From Noviherbaspirillum malthae (lineage in GTDB: Bacteria > Pseudomonadota > Gammaproteobacteria > Burkholderiales > Burkholderiaceae_D), in contig NZ_JACYXF010000014.1 in NCBI RefSeq assembly GCF_015352985.1, forward strand, positions 1 to 64,000: 64,000 nt of DNA. Reading direction: 5' to 3'. A program made the position numbers and the translations under genes. Below are positions 42,831 through 51,146 of this stretch, in pieces; the first letter of the stretch is position 1, and the number at the start of each line of letters is the position of its first letter. The notes below the pieces were generated by a model. It was not told the origin of the DNA and ran no database searches. It was given only the letters and a program-made list of their open reading frames with translations.

Positions 42831-43445
42831 ATGAGCCATCTGATCAGGACGCTGCAGGAACTCGAACAGCTTTACGGCAAACCAGGCGAACGCGCACTGC
42901 GCAAGGAGATCCCTTATCTGAACGAAGACTATCAGGCCTTTGTCAGGGCGTCGCCTTTCGTGGTGCTGGCCTCCGTCGGTGAAGACGGCCTGGATTGCTC
43001 GCCAAAGGGCGATCCGGCCGGTTTCGTGCGCATCCTCGACGAGCGCACGCTGGCGATTCCCGACCGGCCGGGCAACAATCGCATCGACAACCTGCGCAAC
43101 ATCATCGCCGATCCGCGCGTGTCGCTGCTGTTCATCATTCCCGGCGTCGGCGAAACCTTGCGCGTGAATGGCAAGGCAGACATCTCAGTCGATCCCGAAC
43201 TTCTGCAAAGCTTCGAGATGCATGGCAGACTGCCTCGCAGCGCCATCGTTGTTCATGTCGACAGCGCCTACTTCCATTGTTCCAAGGCGCTGGTGCGGTC
43301 AGCATTATGGGATCCGCTCAAACATGCCGACCGCAGCCTGCTGCCGAGCCCGGGAGCAATGCATAGACGCCTGAGCGGCGGCAGTTTCGATGGCGATGCT
43401 TACGATCGGGATTTGCCGGGACTGACACAGGCAGGCCTTTACTGA
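42831..43445 (+). CDS. Pyridoxamine 5'-phosphate oxidase-like flavin protein (MSMEG_1061 type)
   Basis: This 204-residue split-barrel FMN-binding protein has FVRASPFVVLASVGEDGLDC, SPKGDPAGFVRI, IPDRPGNNRIDNLRNI, DPRVSLLFIIPGVGETLRVN and YFHCSKALVRSALWDP, the layout of the MSMEG_1061-type subgroup. These are probable oxidoreductases of unknown substrate. The ATG at 42831 follows TCGAGGTG. Confidence 0.88.
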   Translation: MSHLIRTLQELEQLYGKPGERALRKEIPYLNEDYQAFVRASPFVVLASVGEDGLDCSPKGDPAGFVRILDERTLAIPDRPGNNRIDNLRNIIADPRVSLLFIIPGVGETLRVNGKADISVDPELLQSFEMHGRLPRSAIVVHVDSAYFHCSKALVRSALWDPLKHADRSLLPSPGAMHRRLSGGSFDGDAYDRDLPGLTQAGLY

Positions 43446-43499
43446 GCACGGGATTGCCGAACGGCGCCAGTTCACTATAGCCGGTACTCCGGCTTTGAA

Positions 43500-44195
43500 T
43501 TACAAGGCGGCAACCGCCTGGCGAACTCGCGCCGCAAGCTCCATCAACTGTGCGCTTAGTTCCTTGCCGACTATGTCTGGTGTCATCTGTGTAGAAACGC
43601 TCATGTTCAGTACGTACACCGGGTGGCCTTCCACCACAATGGGCGTCGCCAGCGCCACCACTTCCGGCTGCCAGGAAGCCACACAATAGCCGTGTCGCCG
43701 CACGCTCTCGATTGCCTGTGCAATCTCGCGTTCGAGAAGGCGCCATCCGGTTGGCCGACGGCTCTTGAACTGCAGCAGGAGCGCCTTGCGATCCGTCTCC
43801 GAGGCCGCCGCCAGATAGGCGCGTCCTGGTGAAGTCAACTCGATAGGAACGCGCTGGCCCGCCACGACATTACGCAGTGTCGGCTTGCGGTTGTATCGAA
43901 CCGATTCCAGGTACACCATTTCCTCGCGGTCGGCTACCGCGAGACCAACATTGATCTTCCTCTTTTCGGCAATCGTGCGCATCATGGGCCCGACCGCCTG
44001 CAGCACCGGCGAACCGGAGCGCATTGCATGCGCAAGACTCAATACCGGAGCGGCGAGACGATAGGCGCGACAGGCGCGGTCGTACTCAAGCAAACCGGTT
44101 CCCACAAGGGTCTGCGTCAGGCGGCTGACCGTCGCTCGGGACAGTCCCGTGCGCTCGGCCCAAACGGGAATCCGCGATATCAGCGACTTGCTGCG
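43500..44195 (-). pseudogene. IclR-family regulator with damaged N-terminus
   Basis: The frame encodes a normal IclR effector domain and the second half of the winged HTH (AERTGLSRATVSRLTQTLV), but the first start codon of the usual kinds is a GTG at 44105, in the middle of the HTH, giving 201 residues instead of about 260. The HTH continues upstream in frame only to a TAG at 44196-44198. The residues before that stop, DSSLLRGLTL, look like the usual IclR N-terminal SLxRGLxLL, and they now form the end of the neighbouring ORF. I read this as an IclR gene disabled by a nonsense change and a small deletion near 44190. Confidence 0.6.
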
Positions 44196-44849
44196 CTACA
44201 AAGTCAGTCCGCGAAGCAGGCTGCTGTCGGTCGCAATCGGCGCATCTGCCAACCCCGGCGCAGCTTCCGGAAGCGGCGGAAGCGGAGGGCGTGCCGGTTC
44301 AAGCGCGGGCACCGTGTCTTCCCACTCGCGGCCCCAGCGGGTTGCCGCAATAGCTATGGCACCGGGGTGCCTGAGTTTGGCCTTGACTTCAGGAAGCCGG
44401 TCTGTCCCGATGCGGCTGTCTGCAGCGAGCAAGACTTCCACGATCTGCCACCGATCGGCGAAAGCGAAGCTGAGCAACTTGTCTGCCGGCGTGTCGATAT
44501 ACTCGCGCAATAAACTCGATATCGACGACACGTCGGTGTCATAAGGGTAGTGCGCAGTATTTTCGCCAAATTCGCGCGGGTAATCCCAGATCACGTCCTT
44601 GCCCAGCGTGCACCAATAGCGGGCCAGTTCGGTACTGCCGCTCGCGGATACCATACGAAACGCGCGGCACTGGATCTGCAGACGAAGCCCTTCGGCAAAA
44701 AGGTTGCCAAGCTCGCGCTGGAGTTTGTTCCATGGTTTCACATCCGCCTCCAATTTACCAAGCTGCGGACATGATAACCGCTTGCGCCGTAATGCCTGCG
44801 AAATGGCCTGCGGATCGATGGAAGTTATACTGTGCAAATTCTTTCTCAT
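44196..44849 (-). CDS. Hypothetical protein, possibly fused to the former IclR N-terminus
   Basis: This 217-residue frame has a reasonable core, LFAEGLRLQIQCRAFRMVSA and ARYWCTLGKDVIWDYPREFG, that looks like a conserved soluble protein, but I do not recognise the family. The last 40 residues are Pro/Ala-rich (ARPPLPPLPEAAPGLADAPI) and end DSSLLRGLTL, which resembles an IclR N-terminus; the next in-frame codons after the TAG are IclR. The present C-terminus may thus be a product of rearrangement. Its ATG is only 19 bp from the divergent lysE-type ATG and has no ribosome site. Confidence 0.6.
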   Translation of the reverse strand: MRKNLHSITSIDPQAISQALRRKRLSCPQLGKLEADVKPWNKLQRELGNLFAEGLRLQIQCRAFRMVSASGSTELARYWCTLGKDVIWDYPREFGENTAHYPYDTDVSSISSLLREYIDTPADKLLSFAFADRWQIVEVLLAADSRIGTDRLPEVKAKLRHPGAIAIAATRWGREWEDTVPALEPARPPLPPLPEAAPGLADAPIATDSSLLRGLTL

Positions 44850-44868
44850 CAGTCATCAGTCATTAGTC

Positions 44869-45495
44869 ATGCTGACATTCGAACAATTCTTCGGCTTTCT
44901 GCTTGCAGCGATGCTGATTACTGCGTCCCCAGGCCCTGACAATCTCATGGTTCTTGGCATGGGCATCTCCAAAGGGCGGAAGCGAGGCATTGTCTTCGGT
45001 CTGGGCTGTGCGCTTGGCTGCCTGAGCCATACGGTACTCGCCGTTATCGGCGTGAGTGCGATGATTGCAGCTTCGCCGGCGGCATTCGCTGCGCTGAAGA
45101 TTGCAGGCGGCCTTTACCTCGTCTGGCTAGGCGTGAATGCGTTGCGCAGCCGCGGCGGCGCGAAGGTTGAGGCAGTGCAGGCCGACGAGCAGGGACTGAC
45201 CAAATTATTCTTCAAGGGAGTGTTTGCAAATGCCATCAACCCCAAGGTAGTCCTGTTCTTTTTGTCGTTCCTCCCGCAGTTCATCATTCCGGCCAATGGT
45301 AATGCCGGTTTGCAGATGGCTGCGCTCGGGGTCACCTTCACAGCACAAGCCGCCGTGCTGTTCGGCCTGCTGGGTTACTTCTCCGGATCCATCGGACAAT
45401 GGCTCAATACCAGGCCCAAGGCCGGTGTCATCCTTGACCGCATTGCCGGCGCCGTCTTTGTCGCCTTGGGCCTGCGCTTGATCGTATCGCGCTGA
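44869..45495 (+). CDS. LysE-family amino acid exporter
   Basis: This 208-residue inner-membrane protein has about six hydrophobic helices. The N-terminal ITASPGPDNLMVLGMGISKG and FFKGVFANAINPKVVLFFLS are the two family hallmarks (PGP and NPK). It exports an amino acid or homoserine-lactone-like compound. ATG 44869 is the natural start; no ribosome site is visible and AGTCAT repeats stand right before it. Confidence 0.88.
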   Translation: MLTFEQFFGFLLAAMLITASPGPDNLMVLGMGISKGRKRGIVFGLGCALGCLSHTVLAVIGVSAMIAASPAAFAALKIAGGLYLVWLGVNALRSRGGAKVEAVQADEQGLTKLFFKGVFANAINPKVVLFFLSFLPQFIIPANGNAGLQMAALGVTFTAQAAVLFGLLGYFSGSIGQWLNTRPKAGVILDRIAGAVFVALGLRLIVSR

Positions 45496-45594
45496 GAGAC
45501 CGCGGCGACGCTCAAGCTGGCGTTGAGAAATTGAATGACCCGCCGGCCCCGGAACTGCGGGAGCGTTCCGTAGCTGTCTTGCCCTGCCTGTCAA

Positions 45595-46473
45595 TCAGGT
45601 GGTCCTGCCTCTGCGCGTCGCATTCTTGCCCAGCGCTGCCAAGTCGAGCTCGGCATCGCCCTGGTCAACGGCTTCCTTCAGCACGGTTTGCAATGCATCG
45701 CCAAACGCAAGTGACAAGCCCTGGTCACGTCCCGCTTCCACCGCAAGGCGTACGTCCTTTTGTCCAAGCGACAGCTTGAACCCGGCCGGGCTGTAGCGTT
45801 CCTCGGCAATCATCCCGCCGTAACCCTTGTACACAGGCGCACCGGCGAACAGTGTGCTCGTTATCAACTCGATAAAGTCGGCTGCCGGGATACCATGCGC
45901 GCCGGCCAGAGCCGATCCTTCTCCCATCGCCTCGATAGCGCAGGCCAGGGTGAGGTTGCAGGCCAATTTGACAGCATTTGCCTGCTCCGGCGCTGTACCG
46001 AAGCGCCAAGTTTTCTGTCCCATCAGATTGAGCAGCGGCTGCACGCGGTCGACCAACTCGTCGGTCCCGCCAGCCAGGATATTCAGCTTGCCCGCGGCGG
46101 CTACGTCGACTCGCCCCAGCACCGGCGCGGCTACGTAGCCGATGCCGTGTGCCAGGTGGAGCGCCGCCATCTCGCGCGCAAACGCGACCGAGACGGTAGC
46201 CATATTGACGTGGATGCTGCCCGGCGCCATGGCGTCCAGCACGCCGCCGTCTACCAGCACGGCACGCGTGGCGTCGTCGTCTGCCAGCATGCTGAATACG
46301 ACATCGGCGATGCCGCATTCGGCAGGCGCGGAGGCTGCCTTGGCACCTTGTTGTACAAGCGACTGCACGGGCTGCGGGCTGCGGTTCCATACATGTACGG
46401 TCTGGCCGGATTTTAATAAATTCAAGGCCATGTGTTGGCCCATGGCACCGAGACCGAGGAAGGCGATGGTCAT
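45595..46473 (-). CDS. NAD(P)-dependent beta-hydroxyacid dehydrogenase
   Basis: This 292-residue enzyme has the Rossmann motif FLGLGAMGQHMALNLL (6-19), the NMATVS segment and the catalytic Lys in GTAPEQANAVKLACNLTLAC. It belongs to the 3-hydroxyisobutyrate/tartronate-semialdehyde reductase family. The usual GTVSP-like motif reads MATVSVA. ATG 46473 follows AGAGGT. It is convergent with the LysE gene and otherwise alone; the substrate is not known. Confidence 0.87.
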   Translation of the reverse strand: MTIAFLGLGAMGQHMALNLLKSGQTVHVWNRSPQPVQSLVQQGAKAASAPAECGIADVVFSMLADDDATRAVLVDGGVLDAMAPGSIHVNMATVSVAFAREMAALHLAHGIGYVAAPVLGRVDVAAAGKLNILAGGTDELVDRVQPLLNLMGQKTWRFGTAPEQANAVKLACNLTLACAIEAMGEGSALAGAHGIPAADFIELITSTLFAGAPVYKGYGGMIAEERYSPAGFKLSLGQKDVRLAVEAGRDQGLSLAFGDALQTVLKEAVDQGDAELDLAALGKNATRRGRTT

Positions 46474-46678
46474 TGGTCGTACCTCTTTATATGCAGTGTG
46501 ATCGTTGGGAGAACGGCTATTAGACCAGCAATGCCGAACATCGGTAAGAATTGTCCTCGACACCGGCTAACACCGAATTATCAAGCTTGATTAACGAATG
46601 AATATGCCGTGTTCCACGTTGATATTTAATTCGTTGTTCCGTAATATGTAATATATTATCTTTTATGTGTGTATCGGC

Positions 46679-47710
46679 ATGGGACGATCAGGCCTCTATA
46701 AATCAGATGTAAAGCAGGCGAGAGATATTTTGCTTGCACAGGGAAAGCATCCGTCAGTTGATGCAGTACGTATCGCACTAGGAAACACCGGGTCAAAAAC
46801 CACTATTCATAAGTACCTGAAGGAACTGCAGGAAGAAGATGGCGTCGACCGGAAATCCTCGATCAGCGAAATACTCCAGGACCTGGTCGAGCGCCTGGCT
46901 GGCCAGCTTCAGGCGGAAGCCAATGAAAAGCTCGATGCCGCTACGGCAAAGCACCAGGAACAGGCCCGTGCACAGGCCGAACTGATATCAGCATTGCGTG
47001 CCGAGGTCGCCGCCGTCAATGACCGCCTGGAGCAAGTCAGCCAATCTCTGAAGAAAGAACAAGGGACTCATGCAGCAACGCGTGAAGCCTTGCAAGACTT
47101 GACTGTCACCCATCGCGCCGCCGAGCAGCGCATCGTCGGGCTGCAGGAAAGGCTGCAGGAGAACGAGCAGTATCGGCAATCGCTGGAACAAAAACATGAA
47201 CATGCGCGGCAATCTCTCGAACACTACCGCAGCTCTGTCAAGGAACAGAGGGAGCAGGACCAGCGCCGGCATGAACAGCAGGTGCAGCAGTTGCAGGCCG
47301 AGATGCGGCAGCTGCAGCAGTCCCTGGTTGTCAGGCAGGAAGAGGTGACACGGCTTAACCAGGAAGGCGTGCGTCTCGTTTCGGACCTGTCTCATGCGCG
47401 GAAATCGCTGCATGACGAACAGGCCAACGGCAGGCAGCTGGCGCAGCGGCTGGAGGTGCTGCAGGAAGCGGAACAGCGCGGACGGCTGATCGAGGTGCAG
47501 CTTGCTGAAAAGACGGTGCTGTCAGAGCGCCTGGCTGAGCAGCTTGCGGCCGCAAAGGCGCAGGCCGAAGGCTACGCCCGGCAGATACGCGAACTGGAAC
47601 TGTCGCTCGCCTCGACTCAGGCCAGGATGGAAGTGCAGCAGAGCTTGAACGAGGAGCTGCGCAGTTATCTCAAGCACCAGAACAATACCGGGAAGGATGA
47701 AAGCAAATGA
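46679..47710 (+). CDS. KfrA-like DNA-binding coiled-coil protein
   Basis: This 343-residue protein has an N-terminal KfrA-type HTH (SDVKQARDILLAQGKHPSVD, then ALGNTGSKTTIHKYLKELQ) and a very long Gln/Glu/Arg-rich coiled coil (about 60-330) with an RSYLKHQNN end. KfrA proteins are autoregulators and partition-linked proteins of broad-host plasmids; chromosomal copies are common in Burkholderiales and of unclear role. A GTG at 46667 is an alternative start. The upstream 190 bp is AT-rich with TAATATATTA (46649-46658). Confidence 0.85.
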   Translation: MGRSGLYKSDVKQARDILLAQGKHPSVDAVRIALGNTGSKTTIHKYLKELQEEDGVDRKSSISEILQDLVERLAGQLQAEANEKLDAATAKHQEQARAQAELISALRAEVAAVNDRLEQVSQSLKKEQGTHAATREALQDLTVTHRAAEQRIVGLQERLQENEQYRQSLEQKHEHARQSLEHYRSSVKEQREQDQRRHEQQVQQLQAEMRQLQQSLVVRQEEVTRLNQEGVRLVSDLSHARKSLHDEQANGRQLAQRLEVLQEAEQRGRLIEVQLAEKTVLSERLAEQLAAAKAQAEGYARQIRELELSLASTQARMEVQQSLNEELRSYLKHQNNTGKDESK

Positions 47711-47721
47711 CCTTCATGTGC

Positions 47722-48489
47722 TTACTCAAGCAGACCGCGTCGTTTGATTTCCTCGGTAGCGATAGCAGCAAGTTCATGCAGCGCGTCCATCTGCTCGCTC
47801 GTTAGCTTGCGCGGCACTTGATCCAACACGCACAAGGTACCGAGTTTGCGTTCGTCCTTGTCATACAGCGGAAAGCCCGCGTAGAACCTGATGAACGGTA
47901 CGCCGGTGACCAGCGGATTGTTCCTGAAGCGCTCGTCCTCAACCGCATCTTCCACGATCAACGGCGCATCATTAAGAATTGCGTGGCTGCAGAATGCCCA
48001 TTCGCGCGGCGTCTCGGCGACGTCCAGTCCGACGCGCGACTTGAACCATTGACGACGTGAAGTCAGCAGTGACACGAGAGCCATCGGCGCCTGCGTGATC
48101 CGCGTGGCCAACCAGGTCAGGCGGTCGAATTGACGTTCCGGCGCGCTGTCGATCAGTCCTGAAGCGGCAAGCGCACGCAGACGCCGGCTTTCGTCGTCCG
48201 GGACGGGATAAGACGGGTCCGGGACGCACTGAAACTCCGGGTCCATGACTTCCGACCGGACCCGCGCAGCAGATTCTGGCGCCGTCGCCGGAGTCTGGCT
48301 GTCCAAAAGCTTTTGGACAGCACTCAGCCGCACCCTGCGGTGCCCCCCGGGTGTTTTCCACGACGCGATCCGGCCGCACTCAATCCATTGCTGTGCAGTG
48401 CTGACGGCCACGCCAAGCAGGCGGGCGGCTGATCGGGTTGTCAGTATCGGATCATCGTCCGTCGACTTGTCGGGAAGGATCTCTGTCAT
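47722..48489 (-). CDS. HTH-GAF sensory protein
   Basis: This 255-residue protein has an excisionase/MerR-type HTH (LTTRSAARLLGVAVSTAQQW, then GRIASWKTPGGHRRVRL) and a GAF domain (about 95-250) ending in LGTLCVLDQVPRKLTSEQM. ATG 48489 (MTEILPDKSTDD) puts the HTH near the N-terminus; the frame opens at 48705 but the extra residues look non-coding. The combination suggests a regulator that reads a small ligand or redox state. It is convergent with the KfrA-like gene and divergent from the chemoreceptor. Confidence 0.82.
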   Translation of the reverse strand: MTEILPDKSTDDDPILTTRSAARLLGVAVSTAQQWIECGRIASWKTPGGHRRVRLSAVQKLLDSQTPATAPESAARVRSEVMDPEFQCVPDPSYPVPDDESRRLRALAASGLIDSAPERQFDRLTWLATRITQAPMALVSLLTSRRQWFKSRVGLDVAETPREWAFCSHAILNDAPLIVEDAVEDERFRNNPLVTGVPFIRFYAGFPLYDKDERKLGTLCVLDQVPRKLTSEQMDALHELAAIATEEIKRRGLLE

Positions 48490-48709
48490 GTCAGATGCGG
48501 CGGCATTATTACAGGCGCACAGGATAGACCAGTTTGGCCAAATGCAGCGCATTGAATACCGCATCCCGAGCCGTTGGTCCAAAATAGTTGACGAAAGGCA
48601 ATATTCTGCTAGGCTCTCGTTCGTCATTTTCATCAGTTTCGTCAATTCCGTCATTTCCGGGGATGTCGCGCCAAGATAGCGCTCCGGTCGCTCATAAGGA
48701 GACAATCAA

Positions 48710-50461
48710 GTGATTAAGCAAATGAAGGTCGGTACTCGGCTGATTGCTGCATTCCTTGCAGTGTCATTTTTCGGCGCCATTGTCGCCGGTATCGGCATTT
48801 ACAAGATGAGCATCATCAACGAGCAATCCGGCGTCATGTACGAAAGAGAGCTTCGGGGCCTTTCGTTGATCAAGGAGGCCAATATCAATCTGATCTACGT
48901 AGGACGTTCCCTCCGGACCGTACTGCTTGCTTCCGATGAAGCCGACCGCCGCAGGTCGGTCGACAATGTAGACAAGCAGATGCGCCTTCTTGCGACCAAC
49001 GTCGAGCAAGCCGCTCCGCTCTTCGCGAGCGAGCGCGGCAAGAAGATGCTGTCCGAACTGGACGTCCGCATTCGCGATTACAAGAATGCAACCTCCGAGC
49101 TGCTCAAGAAAGCCTCCTCGGAATCGCTGCAGGAGAGCCGTGAATCGGTCGATTTTCTGCTCAAGACCTTCAACCCCATCTCGACTGCCATCGATGACAA
49201 GATGAGCGAACTGTCGGAGCTGAAGGAAGCCAATGCCAAGACCGCGGCCGAAGAAAATCAGAGCTTGTATGAACAGGCGAGAGTACTGATGATTACGCTC
49301 GTCCTGTGCAGCGTCGGCTTTGGTATTGGCTTGGGTATCATGATTACGCGCGGCCTCACGCGTCAGCTGGGCGGTGAACCGGCATATGCGGCGGATGTGG
49401 CGGACAGGATCGCATCGGGAGAGTTGACGACAGAAGTGCGGCTGCGCAGCGGCGATACGTCCAGCATGCTGCATGCGATGAAAAAGATGCGGGACAGCCT
49501 GGCGCAGATTGTTGCTGAGGTACGCAAGGGCACCGACTCGATTGCCTCGGCATCCAGCCAGATCGCGTCGGGCAATCTCGATCTGTCGTCACGTACCGAA
49601 GAGCAGGCGAGTTCGCTCGAGGAAACCGCCTCGTCGATGGAAGAACTTACCTCGACCGTCAGACAGAACGCTGACAACGCCCGTCAGGCCAACCACCTTG
49701 CTGCTTCTGCATCCGCGGTCGCCAGCAAGGGCGGCGCGGTCGTCGCCGAGGTGATCTCCACCATGGGGACGATCAATGAATCCGCAAGGAAGATTGTCGA
49801 CATCATCGGCGTCATCGACGGCATCGCCTTCCAGACGAATATCCTGGCGTTGAACGCAGCCGTGGAAGCCGCACGCGCCGGCGAACAGGGCCGCGGCTTT
49901 GCCGTGGTCGCCGGGGAAGTCCGCACGCTGGCACAGCGTTCCGCCAGCGCCGCCAAGGAAATCAGGGTCTTGATTGGCGACTCTGTGGAAAAGGTGGAAA
50001 GCGGCAGCAAGCTGGTAGACCAGGCCGGCAACACCATGCAAGAGGTCGTGGAAAGCGTCAGGCGCGTCTCCGACATCATCAATGAGATCACTGCCGCCAG
50101 CAAGGAGCAGACCTTGGGCATCGAACAGATCAACCAGGCGATCAGCCAGATGGACGAGGTCACGCAGCAGAATGCGGCGCTGGTGGAAGAAGCGGCGGCG
50201 GCATCCGCCGCACTGCAGGACCAAGCCGTGAAACAAATGGAGCTGGTAAGCGTTTTCAAGCTTGACGATCGCCATGCGGGGGCTTGTGCAGTCCTCGCAT
50301 CGACAGCTTCGCCCGCCATGCGCTCAAGCCTCGCACGTGCGGCGCATACTCCTGCGCCTGCTGCTGCGAAAGCGTCCACTCAAACGGCAACGACAGTATC
50401 CGCACGACGCCTGCCGCTCACAGGCAGCACAAGGCATGCAGATGACTGGGAGGAATTTTGA
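48710..50461 (+). CDS. Methyl-accepting chemotaxis protein
   Basis: This 583-residue receptor has a first membrane helix (11-31), a four-helix-bundle periplasmic sensor (about 32-190), a second helix (about 191-211), HAMP (about 212-265) and the signalling domain with the hairpin tip [40 protein letters not shown]. It ends in a basic, Ala/Thr-rich tail with terminal DDWEEF, similar to the pentapeptide tether for CheR/CheB. It starts with GTG after AAGGAGAC. The ligand is unknown. Confidence 0.94.
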   Translation: MIKQMKVGTRLIAAFLAVSFFGAIVAGIGIYKMSIINEQSGVMYERELRGLSLIKEANINLIYVGRSLRTVLLASDEADRRRSVDNVDKQMRLLATNVEQAAPLFASERGKKMLSELDVRIRDYKNATSELLKKASSESLQESRESVDFLLKTFNPISTAIDDKMSELSELKEANAKTAAEENQSLYEQARVLMITLVLCSVGFGIGLGIMITRGLTRQLGGEPAYAADVADRIASGELTTEVRLRSGDTSSMLHAMKKMRDSLAQIVAEVRKGTDSIASASSQIASGNLDLSSRTEEQASSLEETASSMEELTSTVRQNADNARQANHLAASASAVASKGGAVVAEVISTMGTINESARKIVDIIGVIDGIAFQTNILALNAAVEAARAGEQGRGFAVVAGEVRTLAQRSASAAKEIRVLIGDSVEKVESGSKLVDQAGNTMQEVVESVRRVSDIINEITAASKEQTLGIEQINQAISQMDEVTQQNAALVEEAAAASAALQDQAVKQMELVSVFKLDDRHAGACAVLASTASPAMRSSLARAAHTPAPAAAKASTQTATTVSARRLPLTGSTRHADDWEEF

Positions 50462-50651
50462 ACACTGTTCTCCTGCTCTGCACAGCATCATGATTGCCCT
50501 TGCATAGAGCATGACGCCGGGGCCGCGCTCTTCTGCGCTGGCCCACCCGCCTGTGGATCCGGGTCGTTAACGCAAGGTAACGGCGGAGTGAACCGGTGTT
50601 CCGTTTGTCATGTCAAGACGTGAATTCCGCAGGAGGTCGAGTCCTGCCTCC

Positions 50652-50903
50652 TTATTTTCCGGATTTGCCGGTTCGCTTGCCCGATGTCGCGGGACGTGCC
50701 TTGATATAGCGCTGGAAGACTGCCTTAGCATCCTGCACCGCACGTTCCTGAGTACGCATTTCAGGATGGTCGTCATGCATGGTGAAGAAATCGGCGGCCT
50801 GGGCGCGCATGACTTCCTTGATGGCAATTTCGTCGCTCACGTCGAACATTTCGGTAATGAGCGTAGTGACTTCGTCAAGATAGGTTTCGTATGTCATCGA
50901 CAT
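50652..50903 (-). CDS. Small conserved hypothetical protein
   Basis: This 83-residue protein starts MSMTYETYLDEVTTLITEMF and continues with acidic and helical sequence, ending in a Lys-rich tail (RPATSGKRTGKSGK). It has no signal or membrane segment. I think similar short proteins occur in other Burkholderiales, but I do not know a function. A second ATG two codons in (MTYETYL) is equally possible. The C-terminal KKx-rich tail could bind nucleic acid. Confidence 0.65.
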   Translation of the reverse strand: MSMTYETYLDEVTTLITEMFDVSDEIAIKEVMRAQAADFFTMHDDHPEMRTQERAVQDAKAVFQRYIKARPATSGKRTGKSGK

Positions 50904-50940
50904 GGCGGCAGGGGAATGTGATGTGAGCGGGTAGCTTACA

Positions 50941-51122
50941 TCATGGCGGCGCTTTCCGTCGTTCTTCGAGCCTTTGCGTAATGTCGGCCAGGGGCGGGGC
51001 GCTCGTATCCGCGTTCAGTCCAAGCCATAGCAGGGTACGCCATGTTGCCAGGTACCGGAATTCCCATGCGTGATGTACCGCTTGCACTTTTCAGCAAGCT
51101 CGGGCAGGGCATCGGTCTGCAT
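50941..51122 (-). pseudogene. Possible frameshifted small gene
   Basis: Two frames together look like one protein of about 60 residues: from ATG 51122, MQTDALPELAEKCK, then in another frame VHHAWEFRYLATWRTLLWLG and LNADTSAPPLADITQRLEER to the TGA at 50941. The second frame alone could start at a GTG (51087) and give 48 residues. It lies 24 bp after the UvrA2 gene on the same strand. I cannot name it. A sequencing error or a true break would both explain it. Confidence 0.35.
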
Positions 51123-51146
51123 CACCGAAGCACAAATCGCAATAGC

